This document shows positions 36,654 to 48,431 of a stretch of 64,000 nucleotides of DNA, one piece after another; the first letter of the stretch is position 1; each line of letters opens with the position of its first letter. Location: NCBI GenBank assembly GCA_036346255.1, contig CM070632.1, positions 22,027,408 to 22,091,407 of the forward strand, in the 5' to 3' direction. The notes below the pieces were generated by a model. The model worked only from the letters and a program-made list of their open reading frames with translations, was not told where the DNA came from and searched no databases. The DNA comes from Ampelocalamus luodianensis. Its lineage: Eukaryota > Streptophyta > Magnoliopsida > Poales > Poaceae. A program made the translations under genes and the position numbers.

Positions 36654-39436
36654 TGCGGGACGGATTTACGAATCGAACCCTTTGTGTATTTCCGCTTTTG
36701 ATCCATGATCGATAGCTAGTGCACGGTGGAAACATTGTTGATAACAAATTTGAATCACGAATAACATTATTAAACAAGCGAGTAACGGCCTTATGACCAC
36801 TTATTACAAAAGAGGTGGAAGACCTTGAGTCTTCTGACGAAACAACAAATGATAAACTCCAAGTGATGACCCATCAAATTGCCCACGGCATTCGGTGGGG
36901 GCGCAACCTAGTACTCGGGTATCCTTCGTCAAAGCCACAGTAGTAGTCGTGAGTCCTCCGTGTCGATGAAGGCTTACGAGATTTAATTATGAGTGTAGCA
37001 TGTGAGTACATAAAGTACCCATGAGTCTTGGGAAACATGCATATGCATAGCTTTAACAAATGAGGCTTATATGGTTCTTTTGCACAAAGCAATATTTTAA
37101 GTTTAAAACAATTTTCATAAAGCACATTTGACAAGCGTAGTTTCAATAAATAAATTAATTGTATTACTAGTGGAGGTTCTAGCTACCAACCACTAGCATC
37201 AAGGCTCTAGTGCGAAACTACGAGAGTCCCAAGCGCTCCGGTTCCCAAAATTACTCTTTTAAAATCAAAACCAAAATCTACCATGTGAAACGCACCTTGC
37301 TCGCCCTTGGCCGTGGGCACGGCTATTCGAATAGTTTTTAACACTCTGCGAGGTTATGCGACTTGACCCACAAGAGATGATCGCTTTGATATACCACACG
37401 TTTCCTTTGGCGTGTGAATCAAGAGAAGAACATCACAAGGCTTTACAAAGCTTCCTTTTGACTCGAGTTACGCCCGCTAAGGTTTCGCCTTCTGGCCCCC
37501 TCTTGCGCCATGTGAATCGGCACACACAACCATGACAAAACCGACTCAAAATTTTGCTAATTAGTTGGCGAGTCCGTTCCCATTTTGGACATGTGGTTGT
37601 GCGGTAGTGCTCGGTTTGAATAATCTGGCGTCGGTCCTTAATATGACTTGGGCGGGACTAACACAATACATGATCTCGTGCTCTATTTGCACCACTTTGA
37701 TCGACCATCCACCCAAGTCTAAAACATACTTTCATCATTATATTTTATTTTTCAAACAACGACATTACCTAATGTCATACATTTTCAAAAGAAAGCATAA
37801 AGGGTAAATAATGGTTTTCTCCCCAAAGGTTAAATAAAGCCGTAAAGCATGTCTAAGCAATTCTATCGTAATAAACTATTACGCAAAATTGTATTCAATA
37901 ATGCGAATTTCTACACTAGGATTACAAAGGTGCGAGGATAACAAATATCAAGGATGATAGTAGCAAACTTTAGGTTTTAACTAACAACCTACTGATTTAA
38001 CTTATCATTTAAATAGCAATGCATAACTTTTAAAACTGAAAACATAATTTACAAATCATAGGTTCAATGTGGTCAAAGGAGACTCGCCTTGGTGGCGTTG
38101 GAGGTAAAGCTTCTGTTGGTCCAAACTTGCGTCGCGACGTCGGACTCTACACACGCAAAGGACCAAAATAAATAGCAGAAAATAAATAAGATTCAAAATT
38201 ACAAAATAAATACGGGAAGTAGAGAATGAATTTAGATGAATTTAGGAGAAAGAATCGATGGATTCGGAGTTCGTATGAGCGAGCGAAAATCTAGAAAATC
38301 AATTCTCCAAAAATAAAACCATGTATGTACATACACCATGCACGTATACTACATCGCATGGCTTTGTTCATGAACAGATAAACAAAATAAAATGGCGATA
38401 TTTGGGAGCAAAATCCGAGGATGTGAAGAGGAAGCGAGGGGCACGCGGCGGCGTAGTCGATTCGGAAATGGTGGCCGAGGAGAGAGAACGGAGTATGAAA
38501 GATTATCTAGTAGCGGCACTATTCATCTTCACTACGAATCTGAAAAGCAAAGCACATGACTAGAAAAAATTACTACGTGCTTTGTTCGCGAGGTCGAACA
38601 GAAAATCAAAAGCATGGCGGTAGCTTGGTCCTAGTGCGATGGTGCTCGGACGGCAACAACGACAACGGCGAAGATGAAACAAGGTGGGAAATTGGAAGAG
38701 TGGTGCTGGGAGCACCCTTTGGCGTGATCACCTGGGTCGGCGGATCAACGAGAGGAAGAACACGCAAAGGCGGCGTGGCGGACTCGGGAAGACACCGAGT
38801 TGCGTCGGCAGTTCGAGCAAACAAAGGAAACTAGGAGTGTTGTTTGGCGAAAAGAAGATGAGAGAGCGGGCACTCGTGATGCTCACTTTATAAAGTGAAG
38901 GGGCGCTTGGTGACAAAAAGCGGTGTGAGACTAAAGCTTGATTTGGTTTGCAAGAGATGAGCGGAAAGAAACGGCCAAAAGAATGCAATTGATAGTGGAA
39001 ACATAAAATTGATGGTTGTATGATGTGGGTGATAAAGACACGATCATTTTGCTTCAACGGAATTGATTTTGGATGTTTGAGTGGAAAGAATTGATTTTAG
39101 GAGTGGCGTGCGTTTCGGAAGAAGAACGACGCATTCGTGTGAGGAAGAAGATGAAAGGAGGAGAGAGAAGAAGTATAGGATAAAAGAATGAAAGAGGATT
39201 ACTACTAGTTAACATCAAAAGACATACTCGCAGCATGCATGCATAAGGCTTTGGGTGTTAAGTGAGGTTTGAATAGGAGCAATTCTTGGATGGGTGATCG
39301 GATGGGAAGTTCACAACAATTTTTATATATATATTATATTTTTTTAAAAAATATAAAGATCCAAATAAATCTAAACAAATTTTAATTAATTAATTTGAAA
39401 TTAAATTTTTAGAAAAACGAATTTTGGGATGTTACA
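36654..39436 (-). repeat. LTR (5' LTR in element orientation)
   Basis: TGCGGGACGG to GGGATGTTACA on the plus strand, partner of 31848-34657. Many differences are single missing C or G bases, for example CTCCGGG against CTCGGG. Confidence 0.9.
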
Positions 39437-39813
39437 TTTGCAGAGCTTTATAATGTAGGACTTGCTATTTCTATATCGCCTGAATTTTTTTAAAGTTTAA
39501 ATCAATTTTTGTGACCATTGGATGTAATGTGTCATGTGATTGAATGTTGATCCAATTGATAAAAAATATGACTTAACCTAAAAAAATTCAGCCACCTTAC
39601 AGATAAACAATCCCTTGTAATATTCACTCCTTTACATGTCAAAAAATTTACATGTGATTTCCACAAGTGGGTGGTTTTCACGTGAAAATATCATGCGTAA
39701 AACCCCTCTCGTTTTGGTACTAGCTAGCTGGATAATGAGTTTTGAAACTTCTGCCACGTAGAAGTGACTAATTTTTTAAAAGTATAACTCGTATTTTCTA
39801 TCATTGGATCAAC

Positions 39814-39981
39814 TTATGAATGCAATTTTTGAGACGAATCTATACCTATGATTTTCAAGTACCTAATTAAATATTTAAAAAGATATCGATAGTTGAAGTT
39901 TTCAATGTTTGACTACAGGTATTTCAAAACGACTTTTTTTTACTACAGGTATTTCAAAACGACTTTTTAAACTAAAGGGAG
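39814..39981. mobile_element. Stowaway MITE, copy 3 (truncated)
   Basis: The right two thirds of the same MITE end ACTAAAGGGAG before TA. The left part is deleted. It contains a 30-bp tandem duplication (39912-39968, unit ACTACAGGTATTTC...). Confidence 0.75.
39912..39968. repeat. 30-bp tandem duplication in the MITE
   Basis: ACTACAGGTATTTCAAAACG occurs twice in a row, starting at 39912 and 39942. The other MITE copies have one. Confidence 0.9.
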
Positions 39982-40925
39982 TATTAGTAGTACACGAGCA
40001 TCATCATCATCATATTCATTTATCTCTCTGTTTATTTGACCAAAAGGGATTTCGTGGAATCTCATTTTGCATAATGACCATGAAATATGTATTAAATTGA
40101 CCGTGTCTCACTCTCACGGCACATCCATGTAACTTTCGACCCAGACCTGGCAACACGTTGACTTTTGTAGCCTGTGCTAAACGAAATGAGGAAGAAATAA
40201 AAGATAAGAGCCTAATTAAGAGGATGCACAAGGGGAAGGTTCGGAAACTAAAACTAGTGAATAAGATTTAGCCATGAAAAACAATACATGCATGGTCACT
40301 TGGTCACTTCACCATATTCAACATCATCCATTGGTGCATGTTCACGATATAGTGTACATGTTCTCACCCACGCATACATGAGGACACACCAATGATTATT
40401 TTGTTTTTAAACTCACACAAATTGTCAAGTCCAACACATTCAGTAGCTTGGTTTAGCTCAGGAAATTTTTAACAAAATTTAGAAGACTTGCTAAAATTCC
40501 TGCAAAACTTCACTAAATTATTTCTTTCCAATTGACCTTCAAAACATAGGGGTGTAGCAAAAAAAAAACTATGCGCTCGTAGGATGGATGGAGTGTTGTT
40601 AAGCAATTAACCACGATATGGCTGACTAATGAGAATTTAATGAACGATTATACGTTCCCTAATATATTTTGATATTTAAAATGCACAAGCAGTGTTTCGT
40701 GCACGTAGGTACCCAGCCACCCAAATTAAGATACCAAGGACTCAAACAACGCTTAACTTTATTTGGTATACATGTACGCAAATATTAATTTACACAAAAT
40801 AATTTTACAAGCTGTAGGTAAACCAAGACGGTGAACAGCCAAAACCCAAAAACTAGCAAACCCCTTTTTTAAAACTGATATCTGAAGATACTGAAGTCTG
40901 AACAGATGTATACTGTGCAGTATTC

Positions 40926-43605
40926 TCACACCTGCTTTGGCCTGACCTTGTTGTGGTGCACAAAGTCAAAGGCCACCGCGACGCTGCCGTCCTTCCTCTT
41001 CAGCACGAACCTCTCCACCAGCACCGATGCTCAGCAATCTTCCAGCGTCCTCCTCCTTGTCGACCCACCCGCCCCTGTACTCCTCCACCGCATCCTCTCC
41101 CCACGGTCGCGCACACCCCACCCCTGTTGGGATACGGGTAGGCTACACTAGCAACAATATAAAAATTCTACCATATAAACCAGGAAGCCAAGCAAGATAG
41201 ATGATCATAGATCATTACCACCAGACGTGCAGTGCAGCGAAAGAAGAGTCGGAGCAGCCTAGTCCGACGATGAGCGCACCGATATAGTGGTCGTAGATGA
41301 TCATCCAACGTCCTCGTAGTCGATCGTCTCCTCGGCAGCCTCCACGGTTCCTTGTGAAGATCGCGGATCGTCCTCGGCGCAACGGCGACGCGATGGCGCC
41401 TCTCACGGTATCCACCGTCGAGAAGGAACAACCGTGCGCGGTGTGCTAGCACTAAGTCGCGCGGAAGGCTCCCTCAAGAAGATGGCGGCTAGGGTTTGGT
41501 GAAACAACTCACGTGTCTCTCTTGTCCATCCGTACTAGCCTCAAGCATGTCCTTATATAGTGCCTCCGTGCCGGATTCTCTCGAACACGTTTCTGAATCA
41601 TATTAAATGCTGGTTTTATTCCATCCCATTAAGTGTGTGACCGTTGGGTTTATGTGTGTCGGTTGTGACTCGGAAACCTTTCCGACGGCGAGTCGTAGCG
41701 GTCCCTAGCGGGACATAGCGATTCCGAATACACACAAATTATATCAGACGAACCTTAATACAATATGATCTCGACTAGGTCCTCATCACTTATGACCGAG
41801 TCCTATCTTTATCGACGATTCGCATTCGGTCACGACGATTCGTAACTCCTTACGATCGAGTTTCGACCACTCTGTGATTTCGTTCGATCGGTCTACGACT
41901 TGCTCGTATCACCATACGACTTATGCGGATCGATCGAACTAAGCGACTTACTCTAGTATTCTCCCTTTGCCTCACGATATCTGGTTTGAACTCGGTGAGA
42001 TAATGTGTCATCCATGGGTGTTCAATATTTTCTCGATCAAGTTATCGGATAACCTTATGTGGTCGAACACTTGACTACTAGTGGCATGGCCATGCACTTT
42101 CTTTATCCGATCACTTGAGGGCCGAGACATCTCTCCGTTATGTTAGGAGGGCAAATCTCATATTCGATCGATCACATCTCTCGCATGTTTCATAGCATGC
42201 AGAAAGCTACCTTTATAACTACCTAATTCTGAGCGGCGTTTGGCAACCCCTAAGAGTGCTATTACACATGTAGAAAACCATGCTGATCTCAGGTCTAAGG
42301 ATTATACATCATCATTGCTTGAGACCAACTAATGACATATAGAATCATAACAATCTTTATAGTGTCTCAAGGTGGGTCAATCCAACCTCATGTTCTCTAA
42401 CATGTGTTTACATTATTGATTCGATATCCATATATCCATGACCGGTGAAACATGATCATCAATCAATACATGTACTGGTCGTAGAGTCACTGGTGTTCCG
42501 ATCAGTGACATTCGACCAGGGATACTTTTAGAACGACATCATATAAGTTGAAGTGTTTCACCAACAAGTCACATACTCGTTGATCTTCAGAACTAATGAT
42601 TTATTCAAGGAACATAATAACATTTATTTAAGAACTCATAAACATAGACGTGATACAATCATCTCCATGATTGCCTCTAGGGTATATCACCAACACCCCC
42701 ACCCTCTGCCCCGCCGCCACTCTGAACCACACGTACCCGTCGCCGTGCCTCGAGCTCGCCATTTCTTGCTTCCCCTCGATGCTCCCGCCGATGAGCACCC
42801 TCATGTTGGCGGCCGAGTGCGGGTGCATGTATGGGGCTAGGGCGGCGTCGCGTGAGACGAGCTCCAGCGCTGCTCGAGGACACCTCATAGAAGCGGCGCG
42901 GTCCATACGCTCCGGCGAGGCGGCGTCTTCTTTGATGAGGTAGAAGGCGGCGTACCACTTCCGACGGCCGTTGGCGAGTAGTCGTCGTCGTAGTTCCGGG
43001 AATGCGTCGGCGAGGAGGTTGGCGTCGGCGGTGGCGCGGCCGGGCGCGGCGTTGAGCCGGCGCCTCGGCGGTCGAGTTCTTGGACTTGGGCGTACGCGCG
43101 CGGTACTTCTTGCGGTAGAGGAAATGCGGGGTCGTCGGCGGCGGGCCCTCGCCGTGAACCGCCCTCTCCGTGACTGGGCGATCTCGATCTGGCGGTAGGC
43201 GTCGGCGGGTCGAGCGGCGCGGCATGGCGTCCATGATGCCGGCGAAGCAACACGCGATCATGTCCTCCTCGCGGGAACGCGCCACAGCGAGGCCCTTGCG
43301 CTTGCGCGTGGCGGCAATGGCGTAATGGCGGTTGGATGAGAGAGTGGTCGGGGCGGGCAAGAACACGGCGGCGTCGGGTAGGTGGTGCTACTCGGCCGTG
43401 GTGCTCCGTGTGCGGACCGTGAGCACGCGATTCTGCGAGAGCGGGAGTCGCGCACCGCGTCCGCGCCGCGTGCCCGGCCGCCGTCTCGCCGTCCTCGCCG
43501 TCGTCGTCGGCGCCCTTCCGGCGAGGTAACCCGAGTTCGGCCCTCCGGCGGCGGCTGCGATCGCCTCGGGTGGCTCTTGAAGAGGAGAGCGGCAGTGGCG
43601 TACAT
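40926..43605 (-). pseudogene. DUF1262 gene (unit 3), split by a copia solo LTR
   Basis: Start ATG 43605 and stop at 40926 match the unit 1 gene. Coding DNA runs 43605-42696 and 41124-40926, interrupted by the solo LTR 41125-42695 within the C-terminal region (the CACCCCCACCCTCTGCCC stretch). Frames include QNRVLTVR, REEDMIACCFAG, YFLYRKK-like segments and the C-terminal ERFV.KRKDGS. Numerous one-base indels break the frame. The LTR insertion alone truncates the last ~65 residues, including the conserved C-terminal strand region, so this copy is dead whatever the sequencing quality. Confidence 0.85.
41125..42695 (-). mobile_element. copia solo LTR (Angela/RIRE1-like)
   Basis: 1571 bp. The minus strand starts TGTTGGTGATATACCCTAGA and ends CCGTATCCCAACA. 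It lies inside a DUF1262 gene, with near-identical 5-bp flanks (ACCCC and CCCCC). The start and the CCTAGAGGCAAT motif are typical of Angela/RIRE1-type copia LTRs in grasses. A TATATAAGG promoter motif sits at 41552-41559 (minus). The same family occurs in plus orientation at 52113. Confidence 0.85.
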
Positions 43606-43873
43606 GGCTCAAGCGATTTGTGTGCGTATCGTTTACTTGGACTAAGTGATAACTATGAGCAATGGAGCATATGTATTTTAAGTATTTAAGAGCATATGAT
43701 AATAAGAAAGTCGCGAATTGTTCACGGACCAAGAAGCGCATCTTTGCATGATCGGATTAATCGCAAATCGCCATTGAGTTCTAGTGTACACCATATTTTT
43801 TCGAATCGGCACCTACCTCCCAAGCGTGATTAAGTTTGACTTTCAAATTTTGCGAGTTTTATAATATTCCATC

Positions 43874-44633
43874 TAGGGTTGAAAAAATAGCTCAAGCTCA
43901 CGAGCATTTCATTCGGGCTTGTGAAGTTTCAAGCGAGGCAAGTCTAACTAAACCCGGCTAGTGCGCACGTTACTGTTCTTCCTAATCCCCACTAGCTCTC
44001 GATACCCCCTCCCCTCGCGCCTCCCCCCCCACCGCCCCATCCCCTCATCGTCGCGCGCGCTCGCGCTTCTTTGTCCTCCACGGCGGTGCCCCTCCCCATC
44101 CACCCCACCCTACCCTCCCGGGGCGAGGCCTAGCCCTCCGTCCTCGCGTCACGCCCCGTCCCACTGCGTTGCGCGCCTCACCCGATCCCCTTCGGTGAGT
44201 TTCTTGCTGTCGAGCGCGTCACGATCGTTCCCTACCTTCCTCCATCTTTTCCCACCTTTTTGGCCGCTACACCGTCGTGAGCGCCACGACCGCCGCCACC
44301 ATCTTCCTCGACCCCTTCCGGTCTTCGGCGACCGGCGTGCTCCCGAGCCGCGCCATGCCCATGGTTGCGCCACTTCCCGAAAGCTACCAATGGCGTGCGT
44401 CGTGCGCCGAAACGCATTGCGCCATCGTGCCACTCCGCCACCACAGGAGGACCCCGAGATGCCGCCGTTCCATTTTGCCCCTCGCGATTGCCTTTGCGCC
44501 ATATATTGTTCACCGCGGTGCCGTGCACGAGCCTTGCCAGCTCGATCCGAAACAAGCCGAGCGAGCTCGCTTTTCAACCGAGCTTGAGCTTGCTGAGGCT
44601 CGAGCGGCTCGATTCGGCTCGTTTCTAGCCCTA
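43874..44633. mobile_element. hAT-like non-autonomous transposon, TSD ATTCCATC
   Basis: An 8-bp target duplication, ATTCCATC, at 43866-43873 and 44634-44641 flanks inverted ends (TAGGGTTGAAAAAATAGCTC left; right reverse complement TAGGGCTAGAAACGAGCCGA). Eight-base duplications and TAGGG termini fit hAT. The unit 1 flank near 30510 shows the empty site ATTCCATCC. The interior 44000-44590 is GC-rich and open on plus (43961-44587, 208 codons, Arg/Ser/Pro-rich) but matches no known protein. It contains no transposase. Confidence 0.8.
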
Positions 44634-44853
44634 ATTCCATCCTTTACATATCATAAAAAATTACATGTGATTTCCACGGTGGGTGGTTTCCACATTAAAA
44701 TATCATGTAAAACCCCTCTCGCTATGTGATACTAGTACTAGCTAATTTGGATAATGAGTTACGAAACTTCCTAACTCGGGGTTGGTAAATAGAAACTTAT
44801 ATGGGTATCACGTGAAGTAACTAACTTTTTTAAAGTACAACTCGTATTTTCTA

Positions 44854-46931
44854 GAAATGATAGGAGCGTCGTCCGGTCGCGGACGTAAACAACACTTCAC
44901 TTCGCCGTTATCTCTTAGCTCTCATCCACGGCTCCTTATCTCCCCATCGCTCTACTGCTCTCTCACCACTCGCTTTCTTCGTTGCCTCCTCCACTAGCAT
45001 GCGCCTCCCTCCTCCCCAACCTTCCTCCCCGCTGCCCCACGGCTCGCGCCCACCCTATGCTCTGGCCCACACCAACCTGGTTCCCGCACCCTGCGCCCGG
45101 CCCGATTCTGCGTCGCGCTGGCGCCTCGGCCTCGGCGCCTCGGCTCGTGCCACCATCACAGCGTCGAGATCCGGTGGTAGCGCGTCTTCCTGAGCTCTTC
45201 CACCTCCGTCGCCCCGGCCGCAGATTCGCCTTCCACAGACCTTGCCGGCCTGATGGAGTGTTCCCCTTCTCCCCGGTGCTCCTCCCCTACTCATTGCTGC
45301 TGCCGCTGCTGCGCTCCTCTCTGGCGGTTCGGCCCGACTCCTCCTGCGCCACCACCGCGCCTCGCAGCCGGCACCAGTGGCATAAGCCGGGCACGGCGAG
45401 GTGACTCCTTCTCCCTTGGCCTCCTCGCCAGCGACGAGCAGCGACTCTTATCTGAACAAATGCGTGATAAGTATCTCATCACGAGCGGTTGGTAATAAAC
45501 GTCTGTGTTTGGATTTTACTATAGCTTTAAACTTTTCTTATTTTCGATTTTACTATGGTTTAGAATTTTTCTTACTCTCTGATTTTACCATGACTTAGAA
45601 TTTTCCTTACTATTTGATTTTACCATGACTTCAAATTTTCTTTACTCTCGATTTTACTATGGCTTGGAAGAGTAAGGAAAATTTGAAGCCATGGTGAGAA
45701 AATTGAAGCCATAGTAAAATCCAAATCCTGACGGCTCTTAATACCAACAAATGCATGATGAGGTATTATCATGAGCGGTTCGTATTAAGCTGTGCGTGAT
45801 GAGGTACTTATCCTGACGGTTCGTGATCTGAGCAATGCATGATTTGTCGTCCTGACGATTTTTGTATGAAAATGTCGTGATTACGCGCGATTTGAAAATT
45901 TTGAGCAGCGTGCGCGGAGGCAAAATATGTCCTTATATATTATGGCCGACCTCCTCTGGCGCTCGATCTCGCCTCCCGCGATGCAGGTCCTCCTCTGGGC
46001 TCGGTCCTCCCTTGCTCGGCGATCCTCCTTGAGCTCCGGTGGTAGCTGCTCCTCCGGTCCTCTGCGGCTCCACGGCCCCGCTACACCTCAGGCTCGGTCC
46101 TCCCTTGCTCCGTAGTCCCCAACCTTGACATGGTCTTCCTCCCCAACGGTAGAGTCGACGCCGACACCATGGCCGACCTCCTCTAGTCCTCCTCGGCCGG
46201 CCGACGCAGAGCTCCTCCAGTCCTCCTCAGCGCCGATGTCTACGGTATATGAGGTTACTGTTGGTACTTTTGTATATGAGTTCTATTAGATTCAGATCGG
46301 TTTGTATGTATGAGCTTGTGGTACTTGTGTTAGATTCATATCCATATTTTTGTTAGATTCTCCTCGTTCTACTTACATTGGTACTTGTATATGATCGAGT
46401 GTATGCGTGTATCCATGAATCCATGGCTTGAAATTTATTGGGAGGCTTAGGAGTTGGGAATCCATGTATGTGTATCAATGAATCTATGTTTGGGAGGTTT
46501 GAAAATGGCGGTGTATGTGTATGAGTGTATCCATGAAATAGTAATATTTTTTTGCAATCAAAAAACTATCACGAGACAGTTCGGAACAAGAGCGTTTTCT
46601 GAGCGGTTCTTGTTCCAAACCGTGCATGATATGTTTTCCTGAGCGGCTCTTGTTCGAACAAATGCGTGATAGTTTTTATCATAGGCGGCTCAAAAACGCG
46701 TGCGTGATAACCTCATGTTATCATAGGCGTATTTTACGAGCGGTTGGAAGCAAATCTGTGATGGCGATTCGAACCGTGCGTGATGAGGCTTTCTGTAGTA
46801 GTGTATATGAGTGTTTGATATGTTGCGACAATAGGAAGAAAATGTTGCCTTTGGACTTACAAAGATGTTGCATCCGGACCGGACAAATGCGGTGGGAAGG
46901 CTCCTGATGCGTCAGAGCCTAAGTTGTTCCC
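44854..46931. mobile_element. 2.1-kb composite insertion, TSD ATTTTCTA
   Basis: It interrupts the 5' flank of unit 3. ATTTTCTA is repeated at 44846-44853 and 46932-46939, and unit 1 shows the uninterrupted site at about 30731. The interior is GC-rich at 44900-45450 and 45940-46250. It has a CACTA-type end at about 46790-46803 (TTTCTGTAGTAGTG) with subterminal motifs of (G/C)GTGCGTGATGAGG and GAGCGGTT(C/G) type at 45460-45500, 45730-45850 and 46590-46790. No matching left CACTA end was found, so this may be one transposon inside another. Confidence 0.55.
45505..45730. repeat. minisatellite with an inverted arm
   Basis: About five head-to-tail copies of a ~38-bp unit (GATTTTACTATGGCTT...TTCCTTACTC) span 45505-45665. 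Two inverted copies (GAAGCCATAGTAAAAT type) follow at 45668-45722, so the transcript could fold back. Confidence 0.8.
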
Positions 46932-46971
46932 ATTTTCTATCATTAGATCAAGATCAAATAAGCACATCAAA

Positions 46972-46974
<3 letters not shown>

Positions 46975-47036
<62 letters not shown>
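46975..47036. repeat. (AT)n microsatellite, 62 bp
   Basis: Uninterrupted AT dinucleotide run. The same site in unit 1 (30775-30790) has only about 16 bp. Confidence 0.95.
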
Positions 47037-47038
<2 letters not shown>

Positions 47039-47149
47039 AGCGAGAAAAGCAATATTTAGGAAAATACCAAGCAAACTTACGTGTTCACAGTAGCAATACC
47101 GTAACAATATTCATGTAGACCATGCATGATATTATGCTAGAGTATTATA

Positions 47150-47401
47150 CTCCTTGAGTTCAAAAACAAGCCGTTTGAGACATTGACATGGTCTCTATAA
47201 TGTAACTTTGACCACTAATTACTATTATAGTATTTATAAAACCAAATAAAATTATAATATTATTAACGTAATTTTGAGATGAATCTATACATATGATTCT
47301 CAAGTACCTAATCAAATATTTAAAAGATATCGATAAGCGAAGTTTTCAAAGTTTGACTACATGTATTTCAAAACAACTTGTTTTTTTTTAACTGAAGGGA
47401 G
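47150..47401. mobile_element. Stowaway MITE, copy 4
   Basis: 252 bp, CTCCTTGAGTTC to TTAACTGAAGGGAG, TA-flanked. It starts unit 4. Confidence 0.85.
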
Positions 47402-47639
47402 TATTAGCAGTACACTAAGCATCATCATCATCATATTCATTCATCTTTGTTTATTTGACCAAAAGGGATTTCGTGGAATCTCATTTTGCGTAATGACCAT
47501 GGAGTATGAATTAAATTAACTGTGTCTCACCTGATGTGGCCCAGAGTGCTAATACCACCACTTTACCTTGTGCTACACCAATCCAATCTGAAAATACAAG
47601 GTCAAGTGATGCTGATCGGGTTCATGGAGGCAAGCTGAA

Positions 47640-48190
47640 GCTAGGTACAAGTCGAGCCAGAAGGAAGCGAGGTCCACGACTAGATTAGCAAGGTCTCGAC
47701 CAGCTCACGAAGATCTCGACGGATCCGCAGCGTCTCGACCAGCTCGAGGTCTCGACCGATTCCCAAGGTCTGACGGATCACGAGGTCTCGACCACTTCCA
47801 CGGGGTTCACGACTACTTCAAGCTCGACCGGTTGGTCTAGTTCTCGACCGGTACCAGCGGGAGGAGCACTTGTCGGAATAGTACTCGTTAGGAACGATGG
47901 CGGTGGAAGCACTGCGTCGTAAGCATGATGCTCGCGAGAACAATACTCGGCGGGAGCAGTGCTCATAGGGAGCGATGCTCGGCGGCGGAGTACTCGGCGG
48001 GCGTGCTCGGTGGGAGCTGTACACACCATACTCGGCGGCGAGTACTCGGCGAGAGCGATTGCTCGGTGATACGATGCTCGTTGGGAACAATCTCGACCAC
48101 GACCGGTGGTCTCGACCACACTCGGTTGGTCTCGACCACATCGATTGATCTGCGACCACGACTAGTTGGTCTCGACCACGACGGATAGCT
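47640..48190 (+). repeat. TCTCGACC / TACTCGGCGG short tandem motifs in LTR U3
   Basis: More than ten copies of GGTCTCGACCA(C/G) type occur at 47690-47830 and 48090-48180. A block of (G)TACTCGGCGGGAG-type units lies between them (47940-48060). Position upstream of the TATA motif suggests promoter-proximal repeats. Confidence 0.8.
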
Positions 48191-48425
48191 TACGACCGAG
48201 TCCACGGCGGTAGATCGAACTAAATCATGAGAATGATTCTTTGGGTGAGATATTTTCGTTTATAGATAAGTTTTGGTATATATATTTTAGTTTGATTCGG
48301 TTGTAATATTTTCATAATTGTATTAGGAAAGAATCTCGGTTGTAATCTTTCCATAAGCTGTATTAGGAAAGAATCTTTGTATGATCTGAGTTAGAGATAG
48401 AATCAATTTTACTGGTAGGTGCCAA

Positions 48426-48431
48426 TATAAA
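48426..48431 (+). promoter_or_regulatory. TATA box of the solo LTR
   Basis: TATAAA in the context GCCAATATAAAGCGAGG, in the middle of the LTR, as expected between U3 and R. Confidence 0.45.

Larger units (their letters stand above)
31848..39436 (-). mobile_element. gag-only (TR-GAG type) gypsy retrotransposon, TSD TTTGC
   Basis: The element is complete, 7589 bp. It has LTRs of 2810 bp (31848-34657) and 2783 bp (36654-39436), an internal region of about 2.0 kb, and a perfect TTTGC duplication at 31843-31847 and 39437-39441. Minus orientation is shown by the primer site at 36631-36650 and the purine tract (minus strand AAGGGGGTAG) at 34660-34670. The internal region encodes only gag. There is no protease, RT, RNase H or integrase, so it depends on proteins from another element. 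It inserted in the 5' flank of DUF1262 unit 2, between its TATA-like site and start codon. Confidence 0.9.

Noticed and set aside
43961..44587. 208-codon plus-strand ORF
   Set aside because: Pro/Ser/Arg-rich, overlapped by an equally open minus frame, and inside a hAT-like element; no domain recognised.
46857..47118. Short ORFs encoding long Tyr-Ile repeats
   Set aside because: They are translations of the (AT)n microsatellite and have no coding meaning.
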